Positions 53,258 to 63,281 of a stretch of DNA of 64,000 bases are shown here, piece after piece. How positions within the stretch are numbered: the stretch's first letter is position 1; every line of letters begins with the position of its first letter. The notes beneath the pieces are model-generated. The model saw nothing but the letters and a program-made list of their open reading frames with translations. It did not search any database and was not told the origin of the DNA. This stretch comes from Prolixibacteraceae bacterium (GTDB lineage Bacteria; Bacteroidota; Bacteroidia; Bacteroidales; Prolixibacteraceae). The stretch spans positions 1 through 64,000 of the forward strand of contig JABGRN010000004.1 of NCBI GenBank assembly GCA_018648265.1. The letters are read 5' to 3'. The translations under genes were made by a program, and so were the position numbers.

Positions 53258-55729
53258 ATGATAAAGTCATTAATTTTCTCTTTTCTACGAAATCTGGTTA
53301 AGAACAGAATAAGTACTTTTATTAATGTCTTCGGACTGGTTGTAAGTCTTACATGCTGTTTGATAATATATCACAAAATATCGTATGAGCTAAGTTTTGA
53401 CAATTATCACACTGAAGCCAAAACAACTTATAGGATTATAAGACAAACTAAAGGACTAGGTTTAGGACTGGAAAGAGGAGAATTCGAATATAGGAACGCT
53501 GTTTATGGTGCTTTACCCAGTACAATAAAAGACGAAATTCCAGAATTGAAAAAGGTAGTTTCAGTTTTTCCACAGGGAGGTTTATTGGTTAATGTCCCAA
53601 ATGAAACATCATCAAACCAAACACAGCAATTCAAAGTTGACGAAGAAGGCGCCGTTTTTACAGAACCTTCCTATTTTGAAGTTTTCGATTTTAATAATAC
53701 AAGTTCAAAATGGATCTATGGATCTCCTTCCGCTTCTTTGTCTGAACCATTCACTGTTGTTTTAAGTCAACAATTGGCAGAAAAATTTTTCGGGAACGAA
53801 CACCCCATTGGGAAATCTCTGACTATCTATAACCAGCCATGTAAGGTTACAGGATTAATCTCAGCACCTCCGGTAAATACAGATTTCCCATTTCAGATGT
53901 TTGTATCCTATAGTTCAATTGAAAAAATGGATGCAAACTTCTCGAAAAATTGGGGAAATTTGGGAAATTTAGAATGCTATGTAGTTCTAAATAATTCTTC
54001 TCAAATAGCTTTAGTTGAAGAGAAAATAAAAAATATTCATACGCAACATGTTTCTAAAGAGATTGCTGAGAACCGGATATTTAAACTTCAATCCTTAGCA
54101 GATATTCATCATGACACCCGATTCACTAATTTTAATTATAGAACGGTGAGTAAACAAACATTAATAACACTTGGATGTATTGGACTATTTTTAATGATTA
54201 TGGCTTGTGCCAATTACGCGAATTTGTCTCTTGCGCGTTCAAGATACAGGGCCAGAGAAGTGGGAGTAAGAAAGATATTGGGAGGGAAACGCTGGCATCT
54301 TGTATTGCAGCTTTTTGGAGAGTCTGTTTTACTTACAACTCTTTCTACAGTTTTTGCTCTGATATTAAGCTACTTATTTATCATACTATTTTCAAGTCTT
54401 TTGGGAATTCCTTTAAATTACTCGCTTCCTTTTAACCTAACAAATGTTTTGGCACTAACCGGGCTTATTTTTGTGGTCAGTGCACTCAGCAGTAGTTATC
54501 CTTCTTTATTATTATCTGCTTCTCAACCTGTTGATCTCATAAAAAAGACATTTGAAATTTCTAAAAAAGGTGTTGCCATTTTTACAAGAAGTATGGTTAT
54601 TGTCCAGTTCACAATCTCGCTTCTTATGATTATGGGTACAATTACCGTGTTTCGCCAATACCAATTTCTAATTAATTCTGATTTAGGTTTTGATAAAGAA
54701 GCTGTGTTTAATGTACCTATTCCTGCACGTGATGCAACTTTAATGAAAAGGTTTAAATCTACCTTACTGGAAAACTCTGCAATTAAAAGTATTAGCTTTA
54801 GCAATTCCCACCCTGCCAGATCTTCAAACTGGGGTTCCGCAAAAGCTATTTCAAAGGGTGCAGAGCTAAAGGTAGAAACTCAAATGGTGGTGGTTGACAC
54901 TTCGTATGCAGAAACCTATGGTCTGAAACTAATGGCTGGAAGCAACCTAAATTTGCTTGATTCTTCCAAAAATATATTAATTAATGAAGAATTGGCTAAA
55001 CAGTTAAATTTTAATACACCTGATGAAGCTATAGGGAAAGAAGTAATGTTTTATTACCGGAAACCTAATGCCAGATTTCGTATATCAGGCGTGGTAAAAG
55101 ATTATCATTACGAATCTTTTTATACGAAGATAAGACCAACAATTTTGCTGCAGGATCCGAATCGAACCCGAATTGCCGGCATAAAAATAGTCACCAATAG
55201 CAGCAGTGGTGATGGTAATTTTAAACAAATTCAGGATGTACTTGCTTACGTGGAAAATTCATGGAAATCAATATTTCCCAATGAATATTACGAATTTGAA
55301 TTTATTGAAGATAGAATAAAAAACAATTATGCCAGTGAGGCAAGCTCATCAAAACTGATAAATATTTTTGCCCTTATAACAGTAATTATTAGCTGTTTAG
55401 GAATTTTCGGATTAGCGTTATATTCCAGTGAACAGCGATCAAAAGAAATTGGTATTCGTAAAATAAACGGAGCTAAGGTATCTGAAGTAATGGTAATGCT
55501 AAATGGCGACCTTGTAAAATGGGTAGCAATAGCATTTATAATTGCCTGCCCAATTGCCTTGTACGCCATGAATAAATGGCTCGAAAACTTCGCCTACAAA
55601 ACCACTTTAAGTTGGTGGATTTTTGCATTAGCCGGATTGTTGGCTTTGGGAATTGCATTGCTAACCGTTAGTTGGCAAAGTTGGCGGGCGGCAACGAGGA
55701 ACCCGGTTGAAGCGCTGAGGTATGAGTAG
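53258..55729 (+). CDS. ABC permease 4, FtsX/MacB_PCD type
   Basis: At 823 residues this is the longest member, with extra length in the periplasmic domains. Helix 1 is at about 17-38; the first coupling segment is YRAREVGVRKILGG and the second SKEIGIRKINGAK. It starts 42 bp after permease 3. The C-terminal 52 residues match permease 7 except for one Leu. All hydrophobic segments and both domains appear intact. Confidence 0.9.
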   Translation: MIKSLIFSFLRNLVKNRISTFINVFGLVVSLTCCLIIYHKISYELSFDNYHTEAKTTYRIIRQTKGLGLGLERGEFEYRNAVYGALPSTIKDEIPELKKVVSVFPQGGLLVNVPNETSSNQTQQFKVDEEGAVFTEPSYFEVFDFNNTSSKWIYGSPSASLSEPFTVVLSQQLAEKFFGNEHPIGKSLTIYNQPCKVTGLISAPPVNTDFPFQMFVSYSSIEKMDANFSKNWGNLGNLECYVVLNNSSQIALVEEKIKNIHTQHVSKEIAENRIFKLQSLADIHHDTRFTNFNYRTVSKQTLITLGCIGLFLMIMACANYANLSLARSRYRAREVGVRKILGGKRWHLVLQLFGESVLLTTLSTVFALILSYLFIILFSSLLGIPLNYSLPFNLTNVLALTGLIFVVSALSSSYPSLLLSASQPVDLIKKTFEISKKGVAIFTRSMVIVQFTISLLMIMGTITVFRQYQFLINSDLGFDKEAVFNVPIPARDATLMKRFKSTLLENSAIKSISFSNSHPARSSNWGSAKAISKGAELKVETQMVVVDTSYAETYGLKLMAGSNLNLLDSSKNILINEELAKQLNFNTPDEAIGKEVMFYYRKPNARFRISGVVKDYHYESFYTKIRPTILLQDPNRTRIAGIKIVTNSSSGDGNFKQIQDVLAYVENSWKSIFPNEYYEFEFIEDRIKNNYASEASSSKLINIFALITVIISCLGIFGLALYSSEQRSKEIGIRKINGAKVSEVMVMLNGDLVKWVAIAFIIACPIALYAMNKWLENFAYKTTLSWWIFALAGLLALGIALLTVSWQSWRAATRNPVEALRYE

Positions 55730-55796
55730 AACTTAATAGAGATTTTTATAAACTTGAATTAATGGACAGGTACTAATTAATGAGAACGATTAAATT

Positions 55797-58166
55797 ATGA
55801 ATATACTTCAGTTAAAATTAGTGTTGAGAAATCTGGTGCGAAATAAGCTGCATTCGGCCATCAATATTTTTGGCTTTGCCATAGGTATAGCAGCCTTTAT
55901 TATGATTTCACTTTATGTGAATTATAATCTAAGCTTTGATAAGTTTCATGCCAATAGAAGTCAGATATACAAGGTGTTTATTGGCGATTCAGATGGTATT
56001 CCAGCACCGGTTGTTAATATCTTGAAAACCAATTTTTCGGAAATTGAAAATACCGTGAGGCATTGTGACTGGTATGGTGGGGGGAGTGATGGTTATCTGA
56101 GAACGGAAGCGGAGACATACAGCATTACCGAGTTGTTATTTGCAGACAACACACTCTTTGATGTATTCAATTTCAAAACCATTCAAGGAGATGTGAAGGC
56201 CGCACTGGAGCAACCCAATACCATCTTGTTGACAAAAAATTATGCCCGCAAAATATATGGAGATGAGGATCCGACAGGCCAGTTGTTGAAATATCAAAGC
56301 AAGTCTCTAAATATAAAATTTGACCTGACCGTTATGGGCGTAATTGAGGATGCACCGTCCAATTCCACAATCAATTACAATAGCATTGTGTCTATGTCAA
56401 CTATTCCCACAAACCATATCAGGCGAGGAAATATAGATGAGGATTGGGGCAACTGGGGTTTTGCCAATTATGTGAAAATTAACAACGAGAGTGATTTCAC
56501 CCAGTTAAACGATAAAGCTCAGTCTTTCTGGTCTGGTTTTGTTCTCGAAAAGTGGGATGTTGAACCGAATACTGAGGCAGCAGCCAATTATCAGCTATCC
56601 TTTGTACCGCTTGAAGAAGTCCATTTCCATGGCTCAAATAAACGCACTTTCATTTATATTCTTATGGCCATTAGTTTGATCATACTTATTGTAGCCATTA
56701 TCAATTATGTAAACCTCTCTATGGCCATTTTTAGTAGCAAAATCAAGGAGGTAGGAATAAAGAAAGTGATCGGTTCTTCCCGGATCAATATGTTTTGGCA
56801 ATTTATAAATGAATCTCTGGTAATTACAAGCATCTCATCAATACTTTCTCTGTTGTTGATTCTTGTATTTAATCCATACTATACCAAAATCACTGGTTTT
56901 AATGACCTTTTGGATTCTGGAAATCTGATAATTTATTCGATCCTATTTATAGCAGGCATTGCTTTCATTGGTCTTGTTTCAGGCATGTATCCAGCCTTTT
57001 ACCTTACCTCACTCAGTCCAATAAATGCACTAAAAAAAGAAAGGACAACCGGAAAGAGGGGCAGTATTCTGAAAAATTCACTTGTTGTTTTTCAGTTTGC
57101 GATATCAATTACACTCATTATAGGAGTTATTATTATATCGAAACAGGTGTCCTATATGAAAAATAAAGAGCTGGGATATAAAAATGACCATATAGTATAT
57201 TTCAGTCAAAGTGGAAATATTGGGGGAAAATACGATGTGTTCAAACAAGAATTGTTGAGCAATCCTAATATCAAGAGCGTTTGCAGGACAAATACACATC
57301 TGGGAAGGGATTTGACCATGTCATCCAAACACAAGGTTAATGGTGAGTTTAAAAAGTACATGGCAACAACCATCGATCCTGACTTTGTAAAAACAATGGG
57401 TATCGAGCTCATTGATGGCAGAGATTTGTCGTGGGATATCCAATCTGATTTGGATCATGCCGTTTTGGTAAACGAACAGTTTGTAAAAAAAATGGAATTA
57501 AATCCTGCAGTTGGTTCTACTGTTTCTTTTTTTGATGAGGAAGTCACTGTTGTAGGTGTAATAAAGGACTTTCATAATACTTCAATGCATCATGCAATAG
57601 AGCCTTGCATGTTCACTTATCGCAACTGGAATTCTAATGTAAATATTAAAATAAGCAATATGAATATGGCAGAGACCATTGCTTTTATTGAAAATACATG
57701 GGACGATTTTGCACCTGAAATGCCATTTGAATATCAGTTTCTAGATAAAACATACGATAAGCTATATAAATCGGATGAAGAGTTAGGGTTTCTGATTTGG
57801 TTGTTTTCAATATTGGCTGTCTGTATTGCCTCTCTGGGCCTTTTTGGGCTAATATCATTTACTACTCAGCAACGGAGAAAAGAGATAGGTGTCAGGAAGA
57901 TCAATGGAGCAAAGATTTATGAAGTTGTTTCAATGCTCAATCAGGATATACTTAAGTGGGTTGGTGTAGCATTTATCATCGCATGTCCGGTGTCAGGATT
58001 TTTAATGAGTAAATGGTTGCAGACATTCGCTTATAAAATTGAACTCAGCTGGTGGATTTTTGCATTGGCAGGGGTGCTGGCTTTGGGAATTGCATTGCTA
58101 ACGGTTAGCTGGCAAAGTTGGCGGGCGGCAACGAGGAATCCGGTTGAGGCTTTGAGGTATGAATAA
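55797..58166 (+). CDS. ABC permease 5, FtsX/MacB_PCD type
   Basis: A 789-residue paralogue starting 67 bp after permease 4. Coupling segments are SKIKEVGIKKVIGSS and RRKEIGVRKINGAK. Its sequence is distinct up to about 58050 (KWLQTFAYKIEL, where the relatives have KWLENFAYKTTL), then abruptly becomes nearly identical to the others. Bases 58123-58165 are identical to 63223-63265 in permease 7, third codon positions included. This sharp boundary suggests local gene conversion. A REP-like element follows its stop. Confidence 0.9.
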   Translation: MNILQLKLVLRNLVRNKLHSAINIFGFAIGIAAFIMISLYVNYNLSFDKFHANRSQIYKVFIGDSDGIPAPVVNILKTNFSEIENTVRHCDWYGGGSDGYLRTEAETYSITELLFADNTLFDVFNFKTIQGDVKAALEQPNTILLTKNYARKIYGDEDPTGQLLKYQSKSLNIKFDLTVMGVIEDAPSNSTINYNSIVSMSTIPTNHIRRGNIDEDWGNWGFANYVKINNESDFTQLNDKAQSFWSGFVLEKWDVEPNTEAAANYQLSFVPLEEVHFHGSNKRTFIYILMAISLIILIVAIINYVNLSMAIFSSKIKEVGIKKVIGSSRINMFWQFINESLVITSISSILSLLLILVFNPYYTKITGFNDLLDSGNLIIYSILFIAGIAFIGLVSGMYPAFYLTSLSPINALKKERTTGKRGSILKNSLVVFQFAISITLIIGVIIISKQVSYMKNKELGYKNDHIVYFSQSGNIGGKYDVFKQELLSNPNIKSVCRTNTHLGRDLTMSSKHKVNGEFKKYMATTIDPDFVKTMGIELIDGRDLSWDIQSDLDHAVLVNEQFVKKMELNPAVGSTVSFFDEEVTVVGVIKDFHNTSMHHAIEPCMFTYRNWNSNVNIKISNMNMAETIAFIENTWDDFAPEMPFEYQFLDKTYDKLYKSDEELGFLIWLFSILAVCIASLGLFGLISFTTQQRRKEIGVRKINGAKIYEVVSMLNQDILKWVGVAFIIACPVSGFLMSKWLQTFAYKIELSWWIFALAGVLALGIALLTVSWQSWRAATRNPVEALRYE

Positions 58167-58167
58167 A

Positions 58168-58324
58168 GCCTCCCCAACCCCTCCCATGGCGGGGCTTTAG
58201 AGACTACCAAACTGGGAGTGCTGTGCTTTTAAGAAATTTAGAGATGAAAAAAGGAAATAACAAATAAGTAGAATCCAAAAGTCCCCTTTAGGGGATTCCA
58301 GCCTGCCGGCTGGCAGGTAGGGGT
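58168..58324. repeat. REP/MITE-like element, copy 2
   Basis: The left end (58168-58200, CCCC-rich, ending GGGGCTTTAG) and right end (58276-58324, AAAGTCCCC...AGGGGT) correspond to the ends of the 45915-46002 element. The right end carries an inserted palindrome CCTGCCGGCTGGCAGG (58302-58317). It occupies most of the 241-bp gap between permeases 5 and 6, the longest in the array; the remaining 58325-58407 is A-rich without features. Confidence 0.7.
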
Positions 58325-58407
58325 GAAGAATAAGTGGGATTATTCGAAATAAGAATATAAAAACAGTTCAGGAAAAACAGACAGAAACAGAATAAAAAAA
58401 AACAGCC

Positions 58408-60816
58408 ATGATTAAACTTTTTTTAAAAACAGCCATTTATCGTTTACGAAAAGATAAGTTTCATTCTTTTTTAAATATTGGAGGATTGGCTCTGGGGCTC
58501 GTTGCATTTCTATACATCGCCACATACACTTTTCATGAAATTAGTTACGATAGCTTTCATTCAAAGGCCGACAGGATTTACCGTTGTGTTGCTCATATAA
58601 AATTGGGAGAAAGAGCCCTTGACATTCCAAGGTCAGAAACTCCTCTGGCTGCAGCTGCTAAAAACGACTTCCCAGAAATAGAAGAGGCCATAAGATTATA
58701 TCCCTTAACTGAAATAATCACCCGCTATAAAGAGAAAAAATTTGTTGAAAGCGAAATATGTTATGCCGATGTTGAATTGTTTGATGTGTTTGATTTCAAA
58801 TTACTTGAGGGAAATCCTAAAACAGCATTGGGTGAGCCCAACTCAATTGTTCTTGGGAAAGAGGTGGCTCTTAAATATTTTGGAGATGAAAATCCAATGG
58901 GAAAATCAATTTTGCTGACCACTAATAAAGTGCCATATGTGGTAACCGGCATTCTCGATGAAATTCCGAAAAACTCAAGTTTACAAAGCAACTTATATGC
59001 GTCGTTTTGTACTTTACCCGAAAGCAAACGCCTTGATAACTGGGGCGCTTTTAACAATGTCTATACTTATATTGTTACAAAAAAAGGTATTAATATTGAA
59101 GAATTTGAAGCAAAGTTTGATGCATCAATAAGAAAATATGAAGACGCAATGATACAAAGAGAAATGGGTATTTCACTGTCAGAATTTGAAAGTCAGGGGA
59201 ATTTTTTCATTCATAAACTTCAACCTTTAAAGGATATACATTTAAATTCGACCTATTCTGAAAATCTTTCTACCTATGGAAATAAGCGTTTTCTTATTAT
59301 TTTCGGCATAACCGGATTATTAATATTGATTATCGCTGGCTTTAATTTTGTTAATCTCACCACTTCAAGGGCATCATTAAGGGCAAAAGAGATTGGTATA
59401 AAAAAAATAATTGGTTCAACACGTAAATCAGTCATTTTACAAATTCTAATCGAAATTTTTCTTCACATCCTCATTGCTCTTGTAATATCAATTGTTATTC
59501 TCTTGCTTATTCTTCCCTTCCTTAATAATTTTTCGGAAATAGTAATTCAGCCTGAATTTTTACTAAATCCGTTAACATCATTAACCATCATTTTTATACC
59601 TCTAATTATCACAATTTTAGCAGGCATTTATCCTGCCTTTCTCATCACAGCTTTTAAACCGGTTGACGTAATAAAAAGAAAATTCAAAGAAGGAAATTCA
59701 AAATCGTTAACCAGAGGAGGATTGGTAACAATTCAATTTGTAGTGTTTATCGGTTTAGTGTTTTGTACACTTATTATTCGCCGACAAATTAATTATATGC
59801 ACCAACAAAATCCGGGATTCGAAAAAGAGAATGTATTGGTTGTTGAAAATATGGGATATTTAGATAACAACCGAAATAGTTTTAAAATGGAAATGCTTAA
59901 AAACCCTTCAGTTCTATCGGCATCATATTCATCTTTAGTGCCGTCTGTAGATGATAATGCAGGCAATATATTTTGTGAAAAAGGGAGTGATAAGACCCAT
60001 TCATTAAATAGAATGGACGTTGATAGTGATTTTCAAAAAACACTAAAAGTTCAGTTAAAAGCAGGCAGTTTTTTTACCGATAATGAGGCCACTGAAAAAT
60101 ATAATGCAATAATAAATGAAGAAGCGGCGAGACTTCTGGGATGGAGCGATTGCAATGAAAAATACATTTATGATTATAACTACGGAAAAGATTTTAAAGT
60201 TATAGGCATAATGAAAGATTTTCACATGAAATCGTTGCGGGATAAATCGAAGCCTTTGGTTATAAAATATAGAAATACGAGCCGATTTCTTTCATTAAAC
60301 GTACAATCTAATAATTTACCGGAATTGATAAAATCGGTAGAATCTCAATGGGGAAATTTCAATGAGGAAGCTCCATTTGAATACTTTTTTCTCGACCAAT
60401 CTTTCAATGCTCAGTACAAATCGGAAGAACGTTTGGCAAAAGTAATTGGTGTATTTACAATTTTTGCAATCATGATTTCTTGTATCGGATTGTTGGGATT
60501 GGTATCGTATGCGGCAACCCAGAAAAAAAAGGAAATCGGCATCCGCAAAGTAAACGGAGCAAAAGTATCTGAAATATTAGGCATGTTAAACAGAGATTTT
60601 GTGAAATGGGTAGGCATCGCATTTATTATTGCTGTCCCGGTTTCATACTTTGCCATGAATAAATGGCTCGAAGGTTTTGCTTACAAAACAACACTAAGTT
60701 GGTGGATTTTTGCCCTATCGGGAGTAATTGCTCTTGGAATTGCATTGTTAACGGTTAGCTGGCAAAGTTGGCGGGCAGCTACACGGAATCCGGTTGAAGC
60801 ATTGCGATATGAATAA
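58408..60816 (+). CDS. ABC permease 6, FtsX/MacB_PCD type
   Basis: An 802-residue paralogue with helix 1 at about 20-42, coupling segments LRAKEIGIKKIIGS and KKEIGIRKVNGAK, and two periplasmic domains. Its C-terminal tail differs slightly from the common form (EGFAYKTTL, ALSGVIALG) and from it at more synonymous sites, so it may be less affected by homogenisation. It is the first gene after the REP-like element and could have its own promoter there, though none was identified. Confidence 0.9.
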   Translation: MIKLFLKTAIYRLRKDKFHSFLNIGGLALGLVAFLYIATYTFHEISYDSFHSKADRIYRCVAHIKLGERALDIPRSETPLAAAAKNDFPEIEEAIRLYPLTEIITRYKEKKFVESEICYADVELFDVFDFKLLEGNPKTALGEPNSIVLGKEVALKYFGDENPMGKSILLTTNKVPYVVTGILDEIPKNSSLQSNLYASFCTLPESKRLDNWGAFNNVYTYIVTKKGINIEEFEAKFDASIRKYEDAMIQREMGISLSEFESQGNFFIHKLQPLKDIHLNSTYSENLSTYGNKRFLIIFGITGLLILIIAGFNFVNLTTSRASLRAKEIGIKKIIGSTRKSVILQILIEIFLHILIALVISIVILLLILPFLNNFSEIVIQPEFLLNPLTSLTIIFIPLIITILAGIYPAFLITAFKPVDVIKRKFKEGNSKSLTRGGLVTIQFVVFIGLVFCTLIIRRQINYMHQQNPGFEKENVLVVENMGYLDNNRNSFKMEMLKNPSVLSASYSSLVPSVDDNAGNIFCEKGSDKTHSLNRMDVDSDFQKTLKVQLKAGSFFTDNEATEKYNAIINEEAARLLGWSDCNEKYIYDYNYGKDFKVIGIMKDFHMKSLRDKSKPLVIKYRNTSRFLSLNVQSNNLPELIKSVESQWGNFNEEAPFEYFFLDQSFNAQYKSEERLAKVIGVFTIFAIMISCIGLLGLVSYAATQKKKEIGIRKVNGAKVSEILGMLNRDFVKWVGIAFIIAVPVSYFAMNKWLEGFAYKTTLSWWIFALSGVIALGIALLTVSWQSWRAATRNPVEALRYE

Positions 60817-60860
60817 TTATAAAAGCAGAAATAATTTTGAAATAAAAACAAGATTAAACC

Positions 60861-63266
60861 ATGAAGAGTAACATACGTTTGGCAATTCGCAATATTCTTA
60901 AAAACAAGGTAAATTCCATTATTACTGTTGGAGGTTTAACTGTTGCATTTGCCTGTATTTTATTAATTTACATTTATGTTTCTCAGGAATTCAGCTACAA
61001 TAACTTTCATTCAAACAAAGACAAAATTTTTAGGGCAAATTATTCATACGCATTAGAAAATGGCACAGAGGGTAAAAGTCTTCTTTTTGATTCTAAACTA
61101 TCCGAAATTATAAAAGAAAAAGTACCTCAAGTAAAAAAATGTACCGCTTTTCGGAGTGCCCACGGTCCAACTTTAATGTTTGAAAATAATAATTTTGAAG
61201 AAAAAATATGTATTGCTGAATCTGACTTTTTTGATATGTTCAGCTTTAAATTAGTAATAGGAAACAAAGAAAAGTTATTTGAAAACCCCGATGAAATTGT
61301 GATATCATCAAGTTTGGCAAATAAATTTCAAGCCATTAATACGTGTACCAGAGAAGAATTGATGGGGCAGCATGTTTTTTTTCAGAATACAGGAGACCAG
61401 CCATTTGTAATTTCAGGTATTATGGAAAATGTACCTAAAAATTCAAGCTTCCAATTTGACGCTTTAATTCCATACAGGTATGAAGCTGCATTTTCGCAGT
61501 CGAACAATACCTTTGGAAACTCATCGATTCTTTATGAAATAAATCAAAAAGAAGATGCTCTTCAGGCTGAACTACAAATTAATCAAACCATTACTGAGCA
61601 TTATAAAGAATTGGTAGCTCAACTACAAAATGAAAATATTTTAGCAAATACAGCCAATTGTTTTATGCCTTTTTCAATCTCTCTTAACAATGTTTATCTT
61701 AGTAAGATTGACTCTGATTATGAAGAAAACAATAGCAAAACCAGTTTGTACATTCTTTCAGCAATTGGATTTCTTATACTTATAATAGCCTGTAGCAACT
61801 ATATGATGCTTTCACTGAGCCAGGCTTTTAATAAAGTTGGAGAAGTAGGTATTAGAAAAGCTATTGGAGCCAGACCTGTAAATATATTCGGTCTGTTTTT
61901 TACTGAAAACAGTATTTTAACATTCACTTCATTGGCTATCGGGGCATTTCTTTGTACCCTGCTCCTGCCCATCTTTAATCAGTTGGCTTACACTGAAATC
62001 TACACCGGATTAATAAATATTCCTCAAATACTAGTTTTTGTTACTTTAATTCTATCGATTGTTGTTTTGACAACCAGTGTAATTCCAATTTTAAAACTGA
62101 TGAAAATTCAACCCAATCTGTTGTTGTCAAAAAATCTAAAAAGCAGAAATAAAAATAGTGTAACACAGTTATTTGTCACGCTACAATATGTTCTTTCCAT
62201 TATTCTAATCATTTTAACCATTTCGATAATTCGCCAAACAAACTTTATGAAATATAAAGATTTGGGCTTTTCGGCTGAGAATATAATCGACCTGCGCATA
62301 TACCATCTTAACAAAAGTCAGAAAACTGCACTTCGTGATGAACTTCGAAATAACCCTGGGATTATTAATCTTACGCTTACCGACAGAGATTATACGAGTG
62401 GTCGTTCTTCAAATTTCATAAAAAACAAAAACGGGAAACTTTCTCAAACCAGATTATTAGATGTCGATAATAATTATATTTCTACGTTGAGTTTAAACCT
62501 TACTCAAGGCGAAAATTTCACAGAAAGCAGTTCTACGAATCAATCTATAATTATAAATGAAAAGTTGTTGTCTTTTTTAGGTTTTAAAGAGGATGCAATT
62601 GGGCAAATCGTTGATGTGGATGGACAAGATTATAGAATTACAGGAGTCGTTAAAGATTTTCATTACGATTCTATGAAAGAAGAAATTCAGCCGCTAATGT
62701 TGTTGCCCCGAACGGAAGAAATTAAAAGGGGCAAATTCATTTTTATCAAATACAACCCTGCACAATTAAGTCAACTAATTCCATTTATTCAAAACACATG
62801 GAAAAAAATTACACCGGATAAAGAACTGGATTTTCATTTCTGGGATGAACAACTTAACCAACGATATCAGGCAGAAGAAAGGTGGAGCCAAATAATTGCT
62901 TACGCAGCAATAATTGCAATTATAATCTCATCGTTAGGACTTTTCGGATTAACATTAATGGTAATAAACCAACGTGTAAAAGAAATTGGCATTCGGAAAA
63001 TAAGTGGCGCAAAAATATCTGAAGTAATTACGATGTTGAATAAAGATTTTTTAAAAGGAGTAGCCATTGCTTTTGTAGTAGCCAGTCCGATTGCATATTA
63101 CGCCATGAATAAGTGGCTCGAAAACTTCGCCTACAAAACAACTTTAAGCTGGTGGATTTTTGCACTAGCAGGAGTGCTGGCTTTGGGAATTGCATTGTTA
63201 ACTGTTAGCTGGCAGAGCTGGAGGGCGGCAACGAGGAATCCGGTTGAGGCTTTGAGGTATGAATAG
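60861..63266 (+). CDS. ABC permease 7, FtsX/MacB_PCD type
   Basis: An 801-residue paralogue 44 bp after permease 6. Coupling segments are NKVGEVGIRKAIGA and VKEIGIRKISGAK. The first periplasmic domain contains two cysteines (KKCTAFRS and NTCTREE region) not seen at these positions in its neighbours. The C-terminus (NKWLENFAYKTTLSWW to the end) is the commonest form of the shared tail. Confidence 0.9.
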   Translation: MKSNIRLAIRNILKNKVNSIITVGGLTVAFACILLIYIYVSQEFSYNNFHSNKDKIFRANYSYALENGTEGKSLLFDSKLSEIIKEKVPQVKKCTAFRSAHGPTLMFENNNFEEKICIAESDFFDMFSFKLVIGNKEKLFENPDEIVISSSLANKFQAINTCTREELMGQHVFFQNTGDQPFVISGIMENVPKNSSFQFDALIPYRYEAAFSQSNNTFGNSSILYEINQKEDALQAELQINQTITEHYKELVAQLQNENILANTANCFMPFSISLNNVYLSKIDSDYEENNSKTSLYILSAIGFLILIIACSNYMMLSLSQAFNKVGEVGIRKAIGARPVNIFGLFFTENSILTFTSLAIGAFLCTLLLPIFNQLAYTEIYTGLINIPQILVFVTLILSIVVLTTSVIPILKLMKIQPNLLLSKNLKSRNKNSVTQLFVTLQYVLSIILIILTISIIRQTNFMKYKDLGFSAENIIDLRIYHLNKSQKTALRDELRNNPGIINLTLTDRDYTSGRSSNFIKNKNGKLSQTRLLDVDNNYISTLSLNLTQGENFTESSSTNQSIIINEKLLSFLGFKEDAIGQIVDVDGQDYRITGVVKDFHYDSMKEEIQPLMLLPRTEEIKRGKFIFIKYNPAQLSQLIPFIQNTWKKITPDKELDFHFWDEQLNQRYQAEERWSQIIAYAAIIAIIISSLGLFGLTLMVINQRVKEIGIRKISGAKISEVITMLNKDFLKGVAIAFVVASPIAYYAMNKWLENFAYKTTLSWWIFALAGVLALGIALLTVSWQSWRAATRNPVEALRYE

Positions 63267-63281
63267 CAAAAAAACAACGGT

